In this document: positions 9,700 to 20,536 of the stretch, one piece after another
Layout: the number at the start of each line of letters is the position of its first letter
How positions within the stretch are numbered: position 1 is the stretch's first letter
NCBI RefSeq assembly: GCF_023516505.1
Contig: NZ_JAMGBB010000001.1
Location: 682,001-746,000 of the forward strand
Source: Sphingomonas brevis
GTDB taxonomy: Bacteria; Pseudomonadota; Alphaproteobacteria; Sphingomonadales; Sphingomonadaceae
DNA length: 64,000 nucleotides
Reading direction: 5' to 3'
Made by a program: the position numbers and the translations under genes
The notes under the pieces: generated by a model
Seen by the model: only the letters and a program-made list of their open reading frames with translations
Database searches by the model: none
What the model was told of the DNA's origin: nothing

Positions 9700-12600
9700 T
9701 TGCCCAAGCGTACCGACATCAGCTCGATCCTCATTATCGGTGCCGGCCCGATCGTCATCGGCCAGGCGGCGGAGTTCGATTATTCGGGGAGCCAGGCGGT
9801 CAAGGCGCTGAAGGCCGAAGGCTATCGGGTGATCGTGGTCAATTCGAACCCGGCAACGATCATGACCGATCCCGAGCTGGCGGACGCGACCTATATCGAG
9901 CCGATCACGCCGGACATCGTCACAAAGATCATCGAGAAGGAACGGCCTGACGCGCTTCTCCCGACGATGGGCGGCCAGACCGCGCTCAACACCGCCCTGA
10001 CCCTGAACCGCACGGGCGTGCTGCAGAAATATGGCGTGAAGCTGATTGGCGCGCAGGCGGAGGCGATCGACAAGGCCGAGGACCGCGAAAAGTTCAAGGT
10101 GGCGATGGACAAGATCGGGCTGGAAAGCGCCCGGTCAGGAATTGCCCACAACCTCGACGATGCGCTGAAGCTGCTCGAGGTCACCGGCCTGCCATCGATC
10201 ATCCGGCCCAGCTTCACGCTCGGCGGCACCGGTGGCGGCGTTGCGTACAACCGCGAAGAGTTCGTCGAGATCGTCAAAAGCGGCCTCGACGCCAGCCCGA
10301 CCAATGAAGTGCTGATCGAGGAGTCGCTGCTCGGCTGGAAGGAATATGAGATGGAGGTGGTCCGCGACCGCGCGGACAATGCCATCATCATCTGCAGCAT
10401 CGAGAATGTCGATCCGATGGGCGTTCATACCGGCGACAGCATTACAGTCGCCCCGGCGCTGACCCTGACCGACAAGGAATATCAGCGGATGCGCTCGGCT
10501 TCGATTGCCGTGCTGAGGGAAATCGGCGTCGAAACGGGAGGCTCCAACGTCCAGTTCGCGATCAATCCGAAAAACGGGCGGATGATCGTGATCGAAATGA
10601 ACCCGCGCGTGTCGCGGTCATCGGCGCTGGCTTCGAAGGCGACCGGCTTTCCGATCGCCAAGGTCGCGGCCAAGCTAGCGGTCGGCTACACGCTCGACGA
10701 GATCGCCAACGACATCACCGGCGGTGCCACCCCGGCCAGCTTCGAGCCGACGATCGACTATGTCGTCACCAAGGTGCCGCGCTTCGCCTTCGAGAAGTTC
10801 AAGGGCGCGTCGGATCACCTGTCGACCGCGATGAAGTCGGTCGGCGAGGTAATGGCGATCGGCCGGAACTTCGCCGAGAGCCTGCAAAAGGCGCTGCGCG
10901 GGATGGAAACGGGCCTCAGCGGCCTCGACCGGGTACGCGACCTGGAAACCGCTTCGGAAGCCGAGATCGAGAACCGGTTGCGCCGGCCGACACCCGACCG
11001 GCTATTGGTCGCGGCCGAAGCGCTGCGGCACGGCTTTACCGTGCAACGAATCCATGAAGTGTCGGGTTTCGATCCCTGGTTCATCGAGCGGCTGGCGGAA
11101 ATCGTCGGCGCCGAGGAACAGGTGCGCGACGAGGGATTGCCGCAGGATGCGGCCGGGATGCGGCGGCTCAAGGCGATGGGCTTCTCCGACAAGCGGCTCG
11201 CCCAGCTGGCCCTGCGGTCGGCCCATGTCGAGCGGCAGATGTCCGAGGTTGCGGCCGGCGGCGGCGGCGTGGTTCATGACGCGCTGAAGGCGCTGACGGG
11301 CGGCGTGACCGAGGCCGAAGTACGCAAGGCCAGGCTGAAGCTCGGCGTTCGGCCGGTGTTCAAGCGGATCGACAGCTGCGCCGCCGAATTCGATGCCGCG
11401 ACGCCCTATCTTTATTCGACTTATGAGGCGCCGCTCTTTTCGACGGCAAATACGCTCGGCGAGCCCGAAGACGAGGCCGAGATCAGCGACCGGCGCAAGG
11501 TGGTGATTCTGGGCGGCGGTCCGAACCGCATCGGGCAAGGCATCGAGTTCGACTATTGCTGCTGCCACGCATCCTTCGCCCTGAAGGATGCCGGTTTCGA
11601 AACCATCATGGTCAATTGCAATCCTGAGACGGTTTCCACCGACCCTGACACGTCGGACCGCCTCTATTTCGAGCCGCTGACGGCCGAGGATGTGCTCGAG
11701 ATCCTCCATCGCGAGGCGGAAAAAGGTATCCTCGAAGGGGTAATCGTCCAGCTAGGCGGACAAACGCCGCTCAAGCTCGCCGCCGAGCTGCAGGCCGACG
11801 GCATTCCGATCCTTGGTACTTCGCCAGACAGCATCGACCTTGCCGAGGACCGTGAGCGGTTTGCCAAGCTGGTCGACAAGCTGGGGCTCAAGCAGCCGGC
11901 CAACGGCCTCGCGCGCAGCCGCGACGAGGCAATCGCGGTCGCTGAACGGATCGGCTACCCAGTACTGCTTCGACCCAGCTATGTCCTTGGCGGGCGGGCG
12001 ATGGAAGTGGTCGACGGGCCGGAGCAGCTCGATCACTATATCGCCACCGCGGTCCAGGTATCGGGCCGCTCGCCGGTGCTGATCGACCGGTACCTCCGCG
12101 ACGCGATCGAAGTCGATGTCGACGCGATCTGCGACGGCAAGCAGGTCGCGGTTGCTGGTATCCTCCAGCATATCGAGGAAGCCGGCGTTCACTCGGGCGA
12201 CAGCGCCTGCTCAATTCCGCCCTACAGCCTGTCGGATGAGGTCGTCGCCGAGATCGAGCGGCAGACCGAGGCGCTGGCCCTGGCACTCAACGTCAAAGGG
12301 CTGATGAACGTCCAATATGCAGTGAAGAACGGCGAAATCTACCTGATTGAGGTCAATCCGAGGGCCAGCCGAACCGTGCCGTTCGTCGCCAAGGCGATCG
12401 GCCGCCCGATCGCCAAGATCGCGGCGCGCGTCATGGCCGGCGAGCCGCTGTCTGGCTTCGAGCCGATCGATCGGGATATCGGGCATATCGCCATCAAGGA
12501 GAGCGTGTTCCCGTTCGTGCGGTTCCCGGGCACCGATCCCGTGTTATCACCGGAAATGAAGAGTACCGGTGAAGTCATGGGAATCGATAGTGATTTCGAT

Positions 12601-13056
12601 ATTGCCTTCGCCAAGTCTCAGCTTGGGGGCGGAGTCATTTTGCCGGAGAAAGGGACCGTGTTCATCTCGGTCAAGGATACCGACAAGGACCATATCGTCC
12701 CGGCTGCCCAGAAGATGATCGACCTGGGGTTCAGGCTGATCGCGACCGGCGGGACGGCCGCCCATCTCGAAGCGCAGGGCCTGCCGGTCGAGCGGGTCAA
12801 CAAGGTCGCGCAAGGGCGGCCGCACATCGTCGACAAGATCGTCGACGGCCAGGTGCAGCTGGTGTTCAATACCACCGAGGGTTGGCAATCGTTGAAGGAC
12901 AGCCAGGCGATCCGCGAGGCGGCCCTGAAGAACAAGGTGCCATACTTCACCACTGCGCCGGCCAGCGTTGCAACGGCACGAGCGATAGGGGCGTTGCGCG
13001 GTCACGCGCTTGAAGTAAAATCGCTACAATCCTATTATTCGGCCTCGAACGACTGA
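9700..13056 (+). CDS. carB: Carbamoyl-phosphate synthase large subunit
   Basis: CarB makes carbamoyl phosphate from bicarbonate, ammonia and two ATP. It has two homologous ATP-grasp halves: the first begins [23 protein letters not shown] and carries the phosphate-binding GGTGGG, and the second begins [19 protein letters not shown] near residue 600. A C-terminal MGS-like allosteric domain is seen in [16 protein letters not shown]. Length (1118 aa) is normal for alphaproteobacteria. No ATG is available; I choose the TTG at 9700 (LPKRTDISS) because a purine-rich AAAAGAAAG lies just upstream. The TTG at 9682 is the alternative. Confidence 0.97.
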   Translation: MPKRTDISSILIIGAGPIVIGQAAEFDYSGSQAVKALKAEGYRVIVVNSNPATIMTDPELADATYIEPITPDIVTKIIEKERPDALLPTMGGQTALNTALTLNRTGVLQKYGVKLIGAQAEAIDKAEDREKFKVAMDKIGLESARSGIAHNLDDALKLLEVTGLPSIIRPSFTLGGTGGGVAYNREEFVEIVKSGLDASPTNEVLIEESLLGWKEYEMEVVRDRADNAIIICSIENVDPMGVHTGDSITVAPALTLTDKEYQRMRSASIAVLREIGVETGGSNVQFAINPKNGRMIVIEMNPRVSRSSALASKATGFPIAKVAAKLAVGYTLDEIANDITGGATPASFEPTIDYVVTKVPRFAFEKFKGASDHLSTAMKSVGEVMAIGRNFAESLQKALRGMETGLSGLDRVRDLETASEAEIENRLRRPTPDRLLVAAEALRHGFTVQRIHEVSGFDPWFIERLAEIVGAEEQVRDEGLPQDAAGMRRLKAMGFSDKRLAQLALRSAHVERQMSEVAAGGGGVVHDALKALTGGVTEAEVRKARLKLGVRPVFKRIDSCAAEFDAATPYLYSTYEAPLFSTANTLGEPEDEAEISDRRKVVILGGGPNRIGQGIEFDYCCCHASFALKDAGFETIMVNCNPETVSTDPDTSDRLYFEPLTAEDVLEILHREAEKGILEGVIVQLGGQTPLKLAAELQADGIPILGTSPDSIDLAEDRERFAKLVDKLGLKQPANGLARSRDEAIAVAERIGYPVLLRPSYVLGGRAMEVVDGPEQLDHYIATAVQVSGRSPVLIDRYLRDAIEVDVDAICDGKQVAVAGILQHIEEAGVHSGDSACSIPPYSLSDEVVAEIERQTEALALALNVKGLMNVQYAVKNGEIYLIEVNPRASRTVPFVAKAIGRPIAKIAARVMAGEPLSGFEPIDRDIGHIAIKESVFPFVRFPGTDPVLSPEMKSTGEVMGIDSDFDIAFAKSQLGGGVILPEKGTVFISVKDTDKDHIVPAAQKMIDLGFRLIATGGTAAHLEAQGLPVERVNKVAQGRPHIVDKIVDGQVQLVFNTTEGWQSLKDSQAIREAALKNKVPYFTTAPASVATARAIGALRGHALEVKSLQSYYSASND

Positions 13057-13140
13057 TTTTCCGCAAATCCTGCCCGACAATGCGCTGCCAGATGGAGCGG
13101 CGCCGGGGCGGATTTTGGCAAGAGACAAAGGTGTTTTGAA

Positions 13141-13614
13141 ATGGCGAGCGACAAGGTGCCGATGCTGGCCGAAGGCTATCAGCAGCTAAACGAAGATGTG
13201 AAGCGGCTGAAGCTGGAGAGGCCTGAAGTGATCGACGCGATCGAGGAGGCGCGCGCCCATGGCGACCTCAGCGAGAACGCCGAATATCACGCCGCCAAGG
13301 AACGGCAGGGCCAGATCGAGGCGATGATCGCCGATATTGAAGACCGGCTGAGCCGGGCGCTCGTGATCGATCCGAGCACGCTTTCCGGTGACAAGGTCGT
13401 GTTCGGTGCCACCGTTACCTTGCTCGACGAGGACGACAAGAAAGTGAGATACCAGCTGGTGGGCCAGACCGAGGCCGACGCCAGGGTGGGGCGGATCAGC
13501 TATAATTCACCGCTGGGCCGCGCGCTGATCGGCCGTCAGAAGGGCGACGAGGTCGACGTGTCGACGCCCGCCGGCGACCGTTCCTACGAGATTGCCAAGA
13601 TCGAGTTCATTTAG
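13141..13614 (+). CDS. greA: Transcription elongation factor GreA
   Basis: GreA rescues backtracked RNA polymerase by stimulating transcript cleavage. The 157-aa protein has the N-terminal coiled coil with the tip signature ([18 protein letters not shown], about residues 36-53) whose acidic residues reach the polymerase active site. A C-terminal FKBP-like domain carries [16 protein letters not shown]. The gene follows carB after 84 bp, and its stop overlaps the rhomboid GTG start by one base. Confidence 0.97.
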   Translation: MASDKVPMLAEGYQQLNEDVKRLKLERPEVIDAIEEARAHGDLSENAEYHAAKERQGQIEAMIADIEDRLSRALVIDPSTLSGDKVVFGATVTLLDEDDKKVRYQLVGQTEADARVGRISYNSPLGRALIGRQKGDEVDVSTPAGDRSYEIAKIEFI

Positions 13615-14237
13615 TGCAATGGCGCAGCGCGACTACGATCATCGCCATCATCACGGTGGCGGTGTCCGCGGCCGCGATCCTTTTTGCCGGCGTTGATTAT
13701 TCGGCGACGTTTGGAGGGTTCATCCCGGCGCGGCTGACCGGACAGCTGGATTTGCCAGGAGCAATTCCGGCGATACTGACGCCCTTGACCTCGGCACTGC
13801 TCCACGGCGGTTGGCTGCACCTTGCGATCAACATGCTGATGCTGGTGTTCGTGGGAACGCAGGTCGAGCGGGTGATCGGCGCCGGCGGCTTGGTCTTAGC
13901 CTATTTGGCCGGTGCGCTCGTCTCGGCCGCGGCTCAGTTTGCCGTCGATCCGGGAAGCACCATTCCGCTAGTCGGCGCCAGCGGGGCGATCAGCGCCTTG
14001 TTCGGCCTCTACGCACTGTTCTTCGGTCAGCCCAAGCAGGTCACCAGGAACGTGAAGCTCAACCGCTGGATCCATGCGGCCTGGCTGCTCGTCACATGGG
14101 TCGTGCTTCAATGGATGACGGCAATGCTGGCAGGAAGCGAGGGCGTGCTCCTGGCCACCCCGGCGCATATCGGCGGCTTTATCGCCGGCATGCTCATGCA
14201 ACGCCCCTTGTTGCTGTGGCGGTACCGTAAAGCTTGA
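13614..14237 (+). CDS. Rhomboid-family intramembrane serine protease
   Basis: A 207-aa polytopic inner-membrane protein with six predicted helices. The catalytic dyad is visible: Ser123 in VGASGAISALFG and His185 in ATPAHIGGFIAG. The Asn of HLAINM near residue 72 fits the oxyanion position, and HGGWLHL is a typical helix-2 motif. It starts with GTG at 13614, overlapping the greA stop (TAGTG). Substrates cannot be predicted. Confidence 0.92.
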   Translation: MQWRSATTIIAIITVAVSAAAILFAGVDYSATFGGFIPARLTGQLDLPGAIPAILTPLTSALLHGGWLHLAINMLMLVFVGTQVERVIGAGGLVLAYLAGALVSAAAQFAVDPGSTIPLVGASGAISALFGLYALFFGQPKQVTRNVKLNRWIHAAWLLVTWVVLQWMTAMLAGSEGVLLATPAHIGGFIAGMLMQRPLLLWRYRKA

Positions 14238-14241
14238 AGCC

Positions 14242-14478
14242 CTAGCTCTTCGGCCGCGAAATGCCCTCCATGCCTGGCTCAAGCAGCCGGTGGAGGTGCA
14301 CCACCACATATTTCATCTCGGCATCGTCGACGCTGCGCTGGGCAGCCCCGCGCCACGCCTCTTCCGCCGCGGCATAGCTGTCGAACAGGCCGACCAGGTC
14401 GATTTTCTCGAGGTCGGTGAATTCCAGGCCTTGCGGATCCTTGACCCGCCCGCCGAAGACGAGATGGAGCTTGCTCAT
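14242..14478 (-). CDS. DUF4170 domain protein
   Basis: A 78-aa protein of a small family common in Sphingomonadales (SKLHLVFGGRVKDP ... DLEKIDLVGLFDSYAAAEEAWRG ... YVVVHLHRLLEP). The fold is probably alpha-beta; no function is known to me. It is the last gene of a minus-strand group with the membrane-associated proteins upstream (14516-16157) and ends four bases beyond the rhomboid gene stop on the opposite strand. Confidence 0.8.
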   Translation of the reverse strand: MSKLHLVFGGRVKDPQGLEFTDLEKIDLVGLFDSYAAAEEAWRGAAQRSVDDAEMKYVVVHLHRLLEPGMEGISRPKS

Positions 14479-14515
14479 TCGCCGCCCGCTAGCACCAAAG
14501 CCGCTGCCGGTTCAA

Positions 14516-14911
14516 TCAGCCCTTGGAGCGGACGGCGTCGACCGCCGCCTGGCCGCTGGACCGGGCAGCCTCGCCGATCCCATCGATCAGCGATTGGACC
14601 GCGCTCGCACCTGCATCCTTGGTGATGTTAAGTTCGCTCAGTCGCTCGCGGCCTGCTTCCTTGGCGGCATCGAACGCATCCCGTGCGCTGGTCGTGATCC
14701 GGCTGCCGGCCTTGCCCATCAGCCGTTGCTCGGCCCTGGTCCTTGGAAGCAAGGCCCCGACGAGGGCACCCAGAGCAAGCCCGCCGCCAAGTGCCAGGAG
14801 GGGAGAACCCTCGACCTGATCGCGAGTCCGTTCGCGGGCGTTGTCATAAGCGTCGATCGCGCGTTCGCGGGCGCTGGGGGAGGTGGAACTGGTCTGCTGC
14901 CGGGGCATCAT
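14516..14911 (-). CDS. Membrane-anchored helical protein (DUF883/YqjD-like)
   Basis: The 131-aa product has a charged helical N-terminus (ARERAIDAYDNARERTRDQV) and a Gly/Ala/Leu-rich single membrane segment (LLALGGGLALGALVGALL, about 40-57). A second amphipathic helical stretch rich in Ala, Arg and Glu follows. The order resembles the ElaB/YqjD group, tail-anchored proteins that bind ribosomes in stationary phase, but the membrane helix is central rather than C-terminal. The start overlaps the upstream stop by four bases (ATGA), which indicates an operon. Confidence 0.65.
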   Translation of the reverse strand: MMPRQQTSSTSPSARERAIDAYDNARERTRDQVEGSPLLALGGGLALGALVGALLPRTRAEQRLMGKAGSRITTSARDAFDAAKEAGRERLSELNITKDAGASAVQSLIDGIGEAARSSGQAAVDAVRSKG

Positions 14912-15330
14912 GCTTTCTCCGTCTTCTTTTGCGCTGTCCGCCGGGACGCCGCTCGCGTCGTCCGCCGCTTCGCAGGCTCCCGAGCTGGCTTGGCTGCGCG
15001 CTTCTCCTTCAACGCCACGGACTTGGACCTGGGTTCAAACAATGGCGTCATGGCGTCATAAAATTTGACTGTTGCCTTCTTGAGCGGCTCGCGGGCGATG
15101 AACATGGCCAATGCGGCGATTACCCCGCCGACCGCGACGGGCCGCTTGGCAACCGCGTCGACAGCGTCCTCGGCCAGGTCGGCACCCTTGTCCTTGGCCT
15201 TTTCCCACGCTTCGCTGGCCAGCGTCTTGGGCTGCAGCCGCTGCTGCAACTCGCGCATTGTGTCGAGCAGCGCGGCCCTGGTCTTCGCGACGTGGATGCG
15301 GGCGGACACGATCTCTGGCGTATCGTTCAC
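14908..15330 (-). CDS. DUF3618 domain protein
   Basis: The N-terminal 60 residues match DUF3618 (EIVSARIHVAKTRAALLDTM ... LQQRLQPKTLASEAW), followed by a membrane helix (VGGVIAALAMFIA, about 87-100) and a very basic C-terminal tail (KREP/KRRTT/RRTAQKK) that could bind nucleic acid or phospholipid. Function is unknown. It overlaps both neighbours by four bases (ATGA). Confidence 0.8.
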   Translation of the reverse strand: MNDTPEIVSARIHVAKTRAALLDTMRELQQRLQPKTLASEAWEKAKDKGADLAEDAVDAVAKRPVAVGGVIAALAMFIAREPLKKATVKFYDAMTPLFEPRSKSVALKEKRAAKPAREPAKRRTTRAASRRTAQKKTEKA

Positions 15331-15659
15331 TTGAGCCTCTCGGCTTCATGCCTGGCCAGCAGGAACAGGCCATAGGCGATCCCGAACGTGATCAGCGAGG
15401 CGATGAGGCCGCCGGCCAGTGGACCAACCAGCGTCGCCAGCGCCAGCGCCAGCGTCATGCAAAGGACGACGACACCGGCGATCAGGAACAGAAATGACGC
15501 CACTCCGTACAGGGCCGGCTTCTTGGCCGCATCGGCCTTGGCCTCGGCACTGGCCCTGGCCAGGCCGAGCTCAGCCTTGGCATAGGCCTTGCCCTCGTCG
15601 ATCAGCTGTCCGAACAGCTCACCGATCGGCCTCTCATCGTCGTCGCCCCCGCTCGCCAT
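15327..15659 (-). CDS. Phage-holin-superfamily-6/YqjE-like membrane protein
   Basis: The 110-aa product has an N-terminal amphipathic segment (ELFGQLIDEGKAYAKAELGL) followed by two membrane helices (about 52-75 and 80-102), the layout of the Phage_holin_3_6/YqjE family (PF07332). Despite the family name these chromosomal proteins are not lysis proteins. In E. coli yqjE neighbours the DUF883 gene yqjD; here it lies between a DUF883-like and a DUF3618 gene, which supports the assignment. Confidence 0.75.
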   Translation of the reverse strand: MASGGDDDERPIGELFGQLIDEGKAYAKAELGLARASAEAKADAAKKPALYGVASFLFLIAGVVVLCMTLALALATLVGPLAGGLIASLITFGIAYGLFLLARHEAERLK

Positions 15660-15662
15660 CGC

Positions 15663-16157
15663 TTACTCTTCGTCGTCCTTGCGACCCTGATCGAGGCCGG
15701 ACTTGACCAGCCGTACCAGGGCGAAGCCGATGATTGCCGCGCCTGCCAGAGCCACGCCCGGACTTTTGCGGACGAATTCCCGAGTATCCTCGATCAGCTC
15801 GTCCGGATCCTTGGCGCTGACCTTGCTGGCGGCATCTTCGAGAGCGCTGGCGGCCTTGCGCGCATATTCGCCATATTCCTCGCCAAGCCGCTCATCCAAT
15901 CCTGCGGCGGTATCGCCGACCAGCTTGGAGACGTTGGCAAGCGCTTCGCCGCCTCGCTCCAGTCCCTGGCCGACCAATCCGCGGGCCTTGTCAGCGGCCT
16001 GGCCCGACAATTTGCCAGTGCCGCTCTTGATCTTTTCGAGCGCCTTGTCGCGAGCTGTGGGTTCCCGCACGATCAATGCCTCCTCATTTTCGGTCGATGC
16101 GCCGGCGACGATCGAATCCGTCCCTTCCGGTAGTGTTTCATCTTTCGGGTCAGGCAT
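15663..16157 (-). CDS. Membrane-anchored DUF883/ElaB-like protein
   Basis: First gene of the five-gene minus-strand group. Its 164 residues are a long charged helical region (about 30-130, repeats such as KARGLVGQGLERGGEALANV) and a C-terminal membrane helix (SPGVALAGAAIIGFALVRLV). This is a tail-anchored form like ElaB and YqjD. The ATG at 16157 is preceded by a perfect AGGAGG, so the upstream in-frame start at 16190 is rejected. A stress or stationary-phase role on ribosomes is inference by analogy. Confidence 0.7.
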   Translation of the reverse strand: MPDPKDETLPEGTDSIVAGASTENEEALIVREPTARDKALEKIKSGTGKLSGQAADKARGLVGQGLERGGEALANVSKLVGDTAAGLDERLGEEYGEYARKAASALEDAASKVSAKDPDELIEDTREFVRKSPGVALAGAAIIGFALVRLVKSGLDQGRKDDEE

Positions 16158-16221
16158 GGCTTCTCCTCCTTTTGCCTCAAAACCCGGCACGCCCGCTCAT
16201 CGTTCCGGTACAGTCGATAAG

Positions 16222-17574
<1,353 letters not shown>

Positions 17575-17624
17575 GTCCTCAAGGCAACACCAACGAGTCA
17601 CAGGAAAAATTTCTGTGAATCAAT

Positions 17625-17669
17625 GCCATGAAAGCGCTTGCCTTCATGGCGTCTTTCTGATTCTTCTAA
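17625..17669 (+). terminator. Rho-independent terminator after eno
   Basis: GCCATGAA (17625-17632) pairs with TTCATGGC (17643-17650) around a 10-nt loop, followed by a T-rich tract (GTCTTTCTGATTCTTCT). Its position between eno and the FtsB-like gene also argues against a start at 17638 for the latter. Confidence 0.75.
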
Positions 17670-17673
17670 CTTT

Positions 17674-17991
17674 ATGACGGTCAATCGTCCCAGGAGCATC
17701 GGACTGATCCGCCGCGCGGCCATGCCGGCGCTGGCGCTGCTCGTCATCGGGACCTTTGCCGGCCATGCCATTGCCGGGCCTAACGGCCTGTTCGCCTGGC
17801 GCGGCTACGCCCAACAGCTAGAGGTCCGCAAGTCCGAGCTGGCGGCGCTCCAGGCAGAGCGGGCCGAGCTCAAGCATAAGTCGGTGCTGCTCGATCCGCG
17901 GCGGGCCGATCCCGACCTCGCCGATGAAATGGTTCGCAAGGACCTCGGCCTCGTCCGGGCCGACGAAGTCGTCGTTCCGCTCGACAACTAA
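17674..17991 (+). CDS. ftsB: FtsB/DivIC-like septum formation initiator
   Basis: FtsB-type proteins join FtsL and FtsQ in the divisome. The 105-aa product has a short cytoplasmic basic N-terminus, one membrane helix (AMPALALLVIGTFAGHAIAG, about 16-35) and a coiled coil (QQLEVRKSELAALQAERAEL, about 47-66). A C-terminal motif DPDLADEMVRKDLGLVRADE is typical of the family (PF04977). Location between eno and pdhA is the usual alphaproteobacterial position. The ATG at 17674 is chosen; the start at 17638 lies inside the eno terminator. Confidence 0.85.
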   Translation: MTVNRPRSIGLIRRAAMPALALLVIGTFAGHAIAGPNGLFAWRGYAQQLEVRKSELAALQAERAELKHKSVLLDPRRADPDLADEMVRKDLGLVRADEVVVPLDN

Positions 17992-18015
17992 TCCACGAAT
18001 AGCTGAGACTACGGA

Positions 18016-18045
18016 TTGCCCTTTCGGGCCTGCCGCTCCTATAGC
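18016..18045 (+). promoter_or_regulatory. Possible promoter of the pdhAB operon
   Basis: TTGCCC (18016-18021) and TATAGC (18040-18045) with an 18-nt spacer, about 30 bp upstream of the pdhA GTG start. The match is moderate. Confidence 0.35.
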
Positions 18046-18076
18046 GCGGCCAATCGACGATTGACTGGAGAGGCCT

Positions 18077-19132
18077 GTGGCGAAAACCGCCCGCAAAACC
18101 GCTGCCGCAACCGCAGCGCCCGGCAAGCCCAACAGGGAGCGCCCGAAAGAGCCGCAGCCTTACAAGGCCTCGAAAGAGGAGCTGCTCGACTTTTACAAGC
18201 AGATGCTGCTCATCCGCCGCTTCGAGGAGCGTGCCGGCCAGCTTTACGGGCTCGGCCTGATCGGCGGCTTCTGCCATCTCTACATCGGCCAGGAAGCGGT
18301 TGCCGTCGGCCTGCAGTCGGCGATGAAGGTCGGACGCGACAGCGTCATCACCGGCTATCGCGACCACGGCCATATGCTGGCCTATGGCATCGACCCCAAG
18401 GTCATCATGGCCGAGCTGACCGGGCGCGAAGCGGGCATTTCCAAGGGCAAGGGCGGCTCGATGCACATGTTCAGTGTCGAGCATGGCTTTTATGGCGGCC
18501 ACGGCATCGTCGGGGCGCAGGTGGCGCTCGGCACCGGCCTCGCCTTCAAGCATCAATATTCGAACGATGGCGGAACCTGTCTCGCCTATTTCGGCGACGG
18601 CGCGGCCAACCAGGGCCAGGTCTATGAAAGCTTCAACATGGCGAAGCTGTGGGACCTGCCGGTGATCTATGCGATCGAGAATAATCGCTATGCGATGGGG
18701 ACAGCCGTCGAGCGGGCGGCTTCGGAACCGGATTTCTACAAGCGCGGCGAGAGTTTCCGGATTCCAGGCATCCAGGTCGATGGGATGGACGTGCTGGCGG
18801 TACGTGGCGCGGCGGAGGAAGCCATGGCCTGGACCCAGGCGGGGAAGGGGCCAATCATTCTCGAGCTGCTGACCTATCGCTATCGCGGCCACTCCATGTC
18901 CGATCCGGCCAAGTATCGGACGCGCGAGGAAGTGCAGGACTATCGCGAGCATCGCGACCCGATCGACCATGCCGCGAAGCTGTTGGAGAAGCTCGGCGTC
19001 AAGGAAGAGGAGCTCAAGGCAATCGACAAGGAAATCAAGGATATCGTTGTCGAAGCTGCGAAGTTCGCTGAGGAGGCGCCGGAGCCTGGGCCCGCCGAAT
19101 TGTACACCGACGTGCTGGTGGAGAGCTACTGA
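18077..19132 (+). CDS. pdhA: Pyruvate dehydrogenase E1 component, alpha subunit
   Basis: With PdhB it forms the thiamine-diphosphate-dependent E1 enzyme that decarboxylates pyruvate and acetylates the lipoyl group of E2. The 351 aa show a basic, Ala/Lys-rich N-terminal extension, then [31 protein letters not shown] and [10 protein letters not shown]. The ThDP/Mg motif is [17 protein letters not shown] with Asn in ENNRYAMGT, and the loop after [16 protein letters not shown] carries the phosphorylation-loop-like region. Start is GTG at 18077. The stop overlaps the pdhB ATG by one base. Confidence 0.97.
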   Translation: MAKTARKTAAATAAPGKPNRERPKEPQPYKASKEELLDFYKQMLLIRRFEERAGQLYGLGLIGGFCHLYIGQEAVAVGLQSAMKVGRDSVITGYRDHGHMLAYGIDPKVIMAELTGREAGISKGKGGSMHMFSVEHGFYGGHGIVGAQVALGTGLAFKHQYSNDGGTCLAYFGDGAANQGQVYESFNMAKLWDLPVIYAIENNRYAMGTAVERAASEPDFYKRGESFRIPGIQVDGMDVLAVRGAAEEAMAWTQAGKGPIILELLTYRYRGHSMSDPAKYRTREEVQDYREHRDPIDHAAKLLEKLGVKEEELKAIDKEIKDIVVEAAKFAEEAPEPGPAELYTDVLVESY

Positions 19133-20535
19133 TGGCACTCGAACTGAAAATGCCCGCGCTCTCGCCGACCATGGAAGAGGGAACGCTCGCCAAATGGCTG
19201 GTCAAGGAAGGCGACAACGTCTCCTCCGGCGATATTCTGGCAGAGATCGAGACCGACAAGGCGACCATGGAGTTCGAGGCGGTCGACGAGGGAACGATCA
19301 GCAAGATCTTGGTCGCCGAAGGCACCGACGGCGTGAAAGTTGGCACCGTCATCGCATTGATGGGCGGCGATGGCGAAATTGCTGCTCCCAAGGCGGACGA
19401 ACCCAGGACTTCGGCTCCCGAGCCGCAGGCCGCGCCGATTCCCGAGCCGGAGTCGGTCACGCCGACGCCGCACCAGATGGAAACCGCCGCGCGCGACCTG
19501 GTTGCCGACGTCGCCGCCACGCATGACGAGCCCGACGTTCCGGAAGGCACTCCGCTGAAGGAAATGACCGTCCGCGAGGCGCTTCGCGATGCCATGGCCG
19601 AAGAAATGCGGACCGACGACCGCGTCTTCGTGATGGGCGAGGAAGTCGCCCAGTACCAGGGCGCCTACAAGGTCACCCAGGGGTTGCTTGAGGAATTCGG
19701 CCCGCGCCGGGTGGTCGATACGCCGATCACCGAATATGGCTTCGCCGGCCTCGGTTCCGGCGCGGCGATGGGCGGTTTGAAGCCGATCGTCGAGTTCATG
19801 ACCTTCAATTTCGCCATGCAGGCGATCGACCACATCATCAATTCGGCGGCCAAGACCAATTATATGTCGGGCGGCCAGATGCGTTGCCCGATCGTGTTTC
19901 GTGGTCCCAACGGTGCCGCCGCCCGGGTTGGCGCCCAGCACAGCCAGAATTACGGGCCCTGGTATGCCAGCGTCCCCGGCCTCATCGTGATCGCGCCCTA
20001 CAGCGCGGCGGACGCCAAGGGGCTGCTCAAGGCGGCGATCCGCAGCGAGGATCCGGTCGTGTTCCTCGAAAATGAGCTGCTCTATGGCCAGACCTTCGAC
20101 GTTCCCGACCTCGACGATTATGTCCTGCCGATCGGCAAGGCCAAGGTCGTACGTCCAGGCAAGGACGTCACGCTGGTGACCTATTCGATCGGCGTTGGCG
20201 TGGCGCTGCAGGCCGCCGAACAGTTGATGCACGACGGGATCAGCGCGGAGGTGATCGACCTTCGAACCCTGCGCCCGCTCGACAAGCAGACCGTGCTTAC
20301 ATCGCTCGCCAAGACCAATCGACTGGTGGTGGTCGAGGAAGGCTGGCCGACCTGCTCCATCGCCAGCGAGATTATGGCGATCTGCATGGAAGAGGGCTTC
20401 GACGATCTGGATGCGCCGGTGACGCGGGTAACCAATGTCGACGTCCCGCTGCCCTATGCCGCCAACCTCGAGAAGCTGGCGCTGATCAAGGCGGATGACG
20501 TGGTAGCGGCTGCCAAGGCTGTCTCCTATCGTTGA
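19132..20535 (+). CDS. pdhB: Pyruvate dehydrogenase E1 beta subunit with N-terminal lipoyl domain
   Basis: The 467-aa protein has a biotinyl/lipoyl domain at residues 2-78 with the lipoylated Lys43 in [11 protein letters not shown], then an acidic Pro/Ala-rich linker (about 85-135). The E1-beta transketolase core follows ([15 protein letters not shown] ... [20 protein letters not shown] ... [13 protein letters not shown]). Placing a lipoyl domain on E1-beta is a known alphaproteobacterial arrangement. Lipoylation would use the lipoyl synthase encoded at 60923. E2 and E3 genes are not in the window. Confidence 0.97.
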   Translation: MALELKMPALSPTMEEGTLAKWLVKEGDNVSSGDILAEIETDKATMEFEAVDEGTISKILVAEGTDGVKVGTVIALMGGDGEIAAPKADEPRTSAPEPQAAPIPEPESVTPTPHQMETAARDLVADVAATHDEPDVPEGTPLKEMTVREALRDAMAEEMRTDDRVFVMGEEVAQYQGAYKVTQGLLEEFGPRRVVDTPITEYGFAGLGSGAAMGGLKPIVEFMTFNFAMQAIDHIINSAAKTNYMSGGQMRCPIVFRGPNGAAARVGAQHSQNYGPWYASVPGLIVIAPYSAADAKGLLKAAIRSEDPVVFLENELLYGQTFDVPDLDDYVLPIGKAKVVRPGKDVTLVTYSIGVGVALQAAEQLMHDGISAEVIDLRTLRPLDKQTVLTSLAKTNRLVVVEEGWPTCSIASEIMAICMEEGFDDLDAPVTRVTNVDVPLPYAANLEKLALIKADDVVAAAKAVSYR

Positions 20536-20536
20536 G

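Noticed and set aside
15327-15659. Prophage remnant suggested by a holin-family hit
   Set aside because: The protein belongs to the chromosomal YqjE-like group and its neighbours are DUF883/DUF3618-type genes; no lysis or structural phage genes are nearby.
17870-19138. 422-codon minus-strand open frame
   Set aside because: Lies opposite pdhA and shows no domain; a codon-structure shadow.
19126-20232. 368-codon minus-strand open frame
   Set aside because: Opposite pdhB with no recognisable motif.
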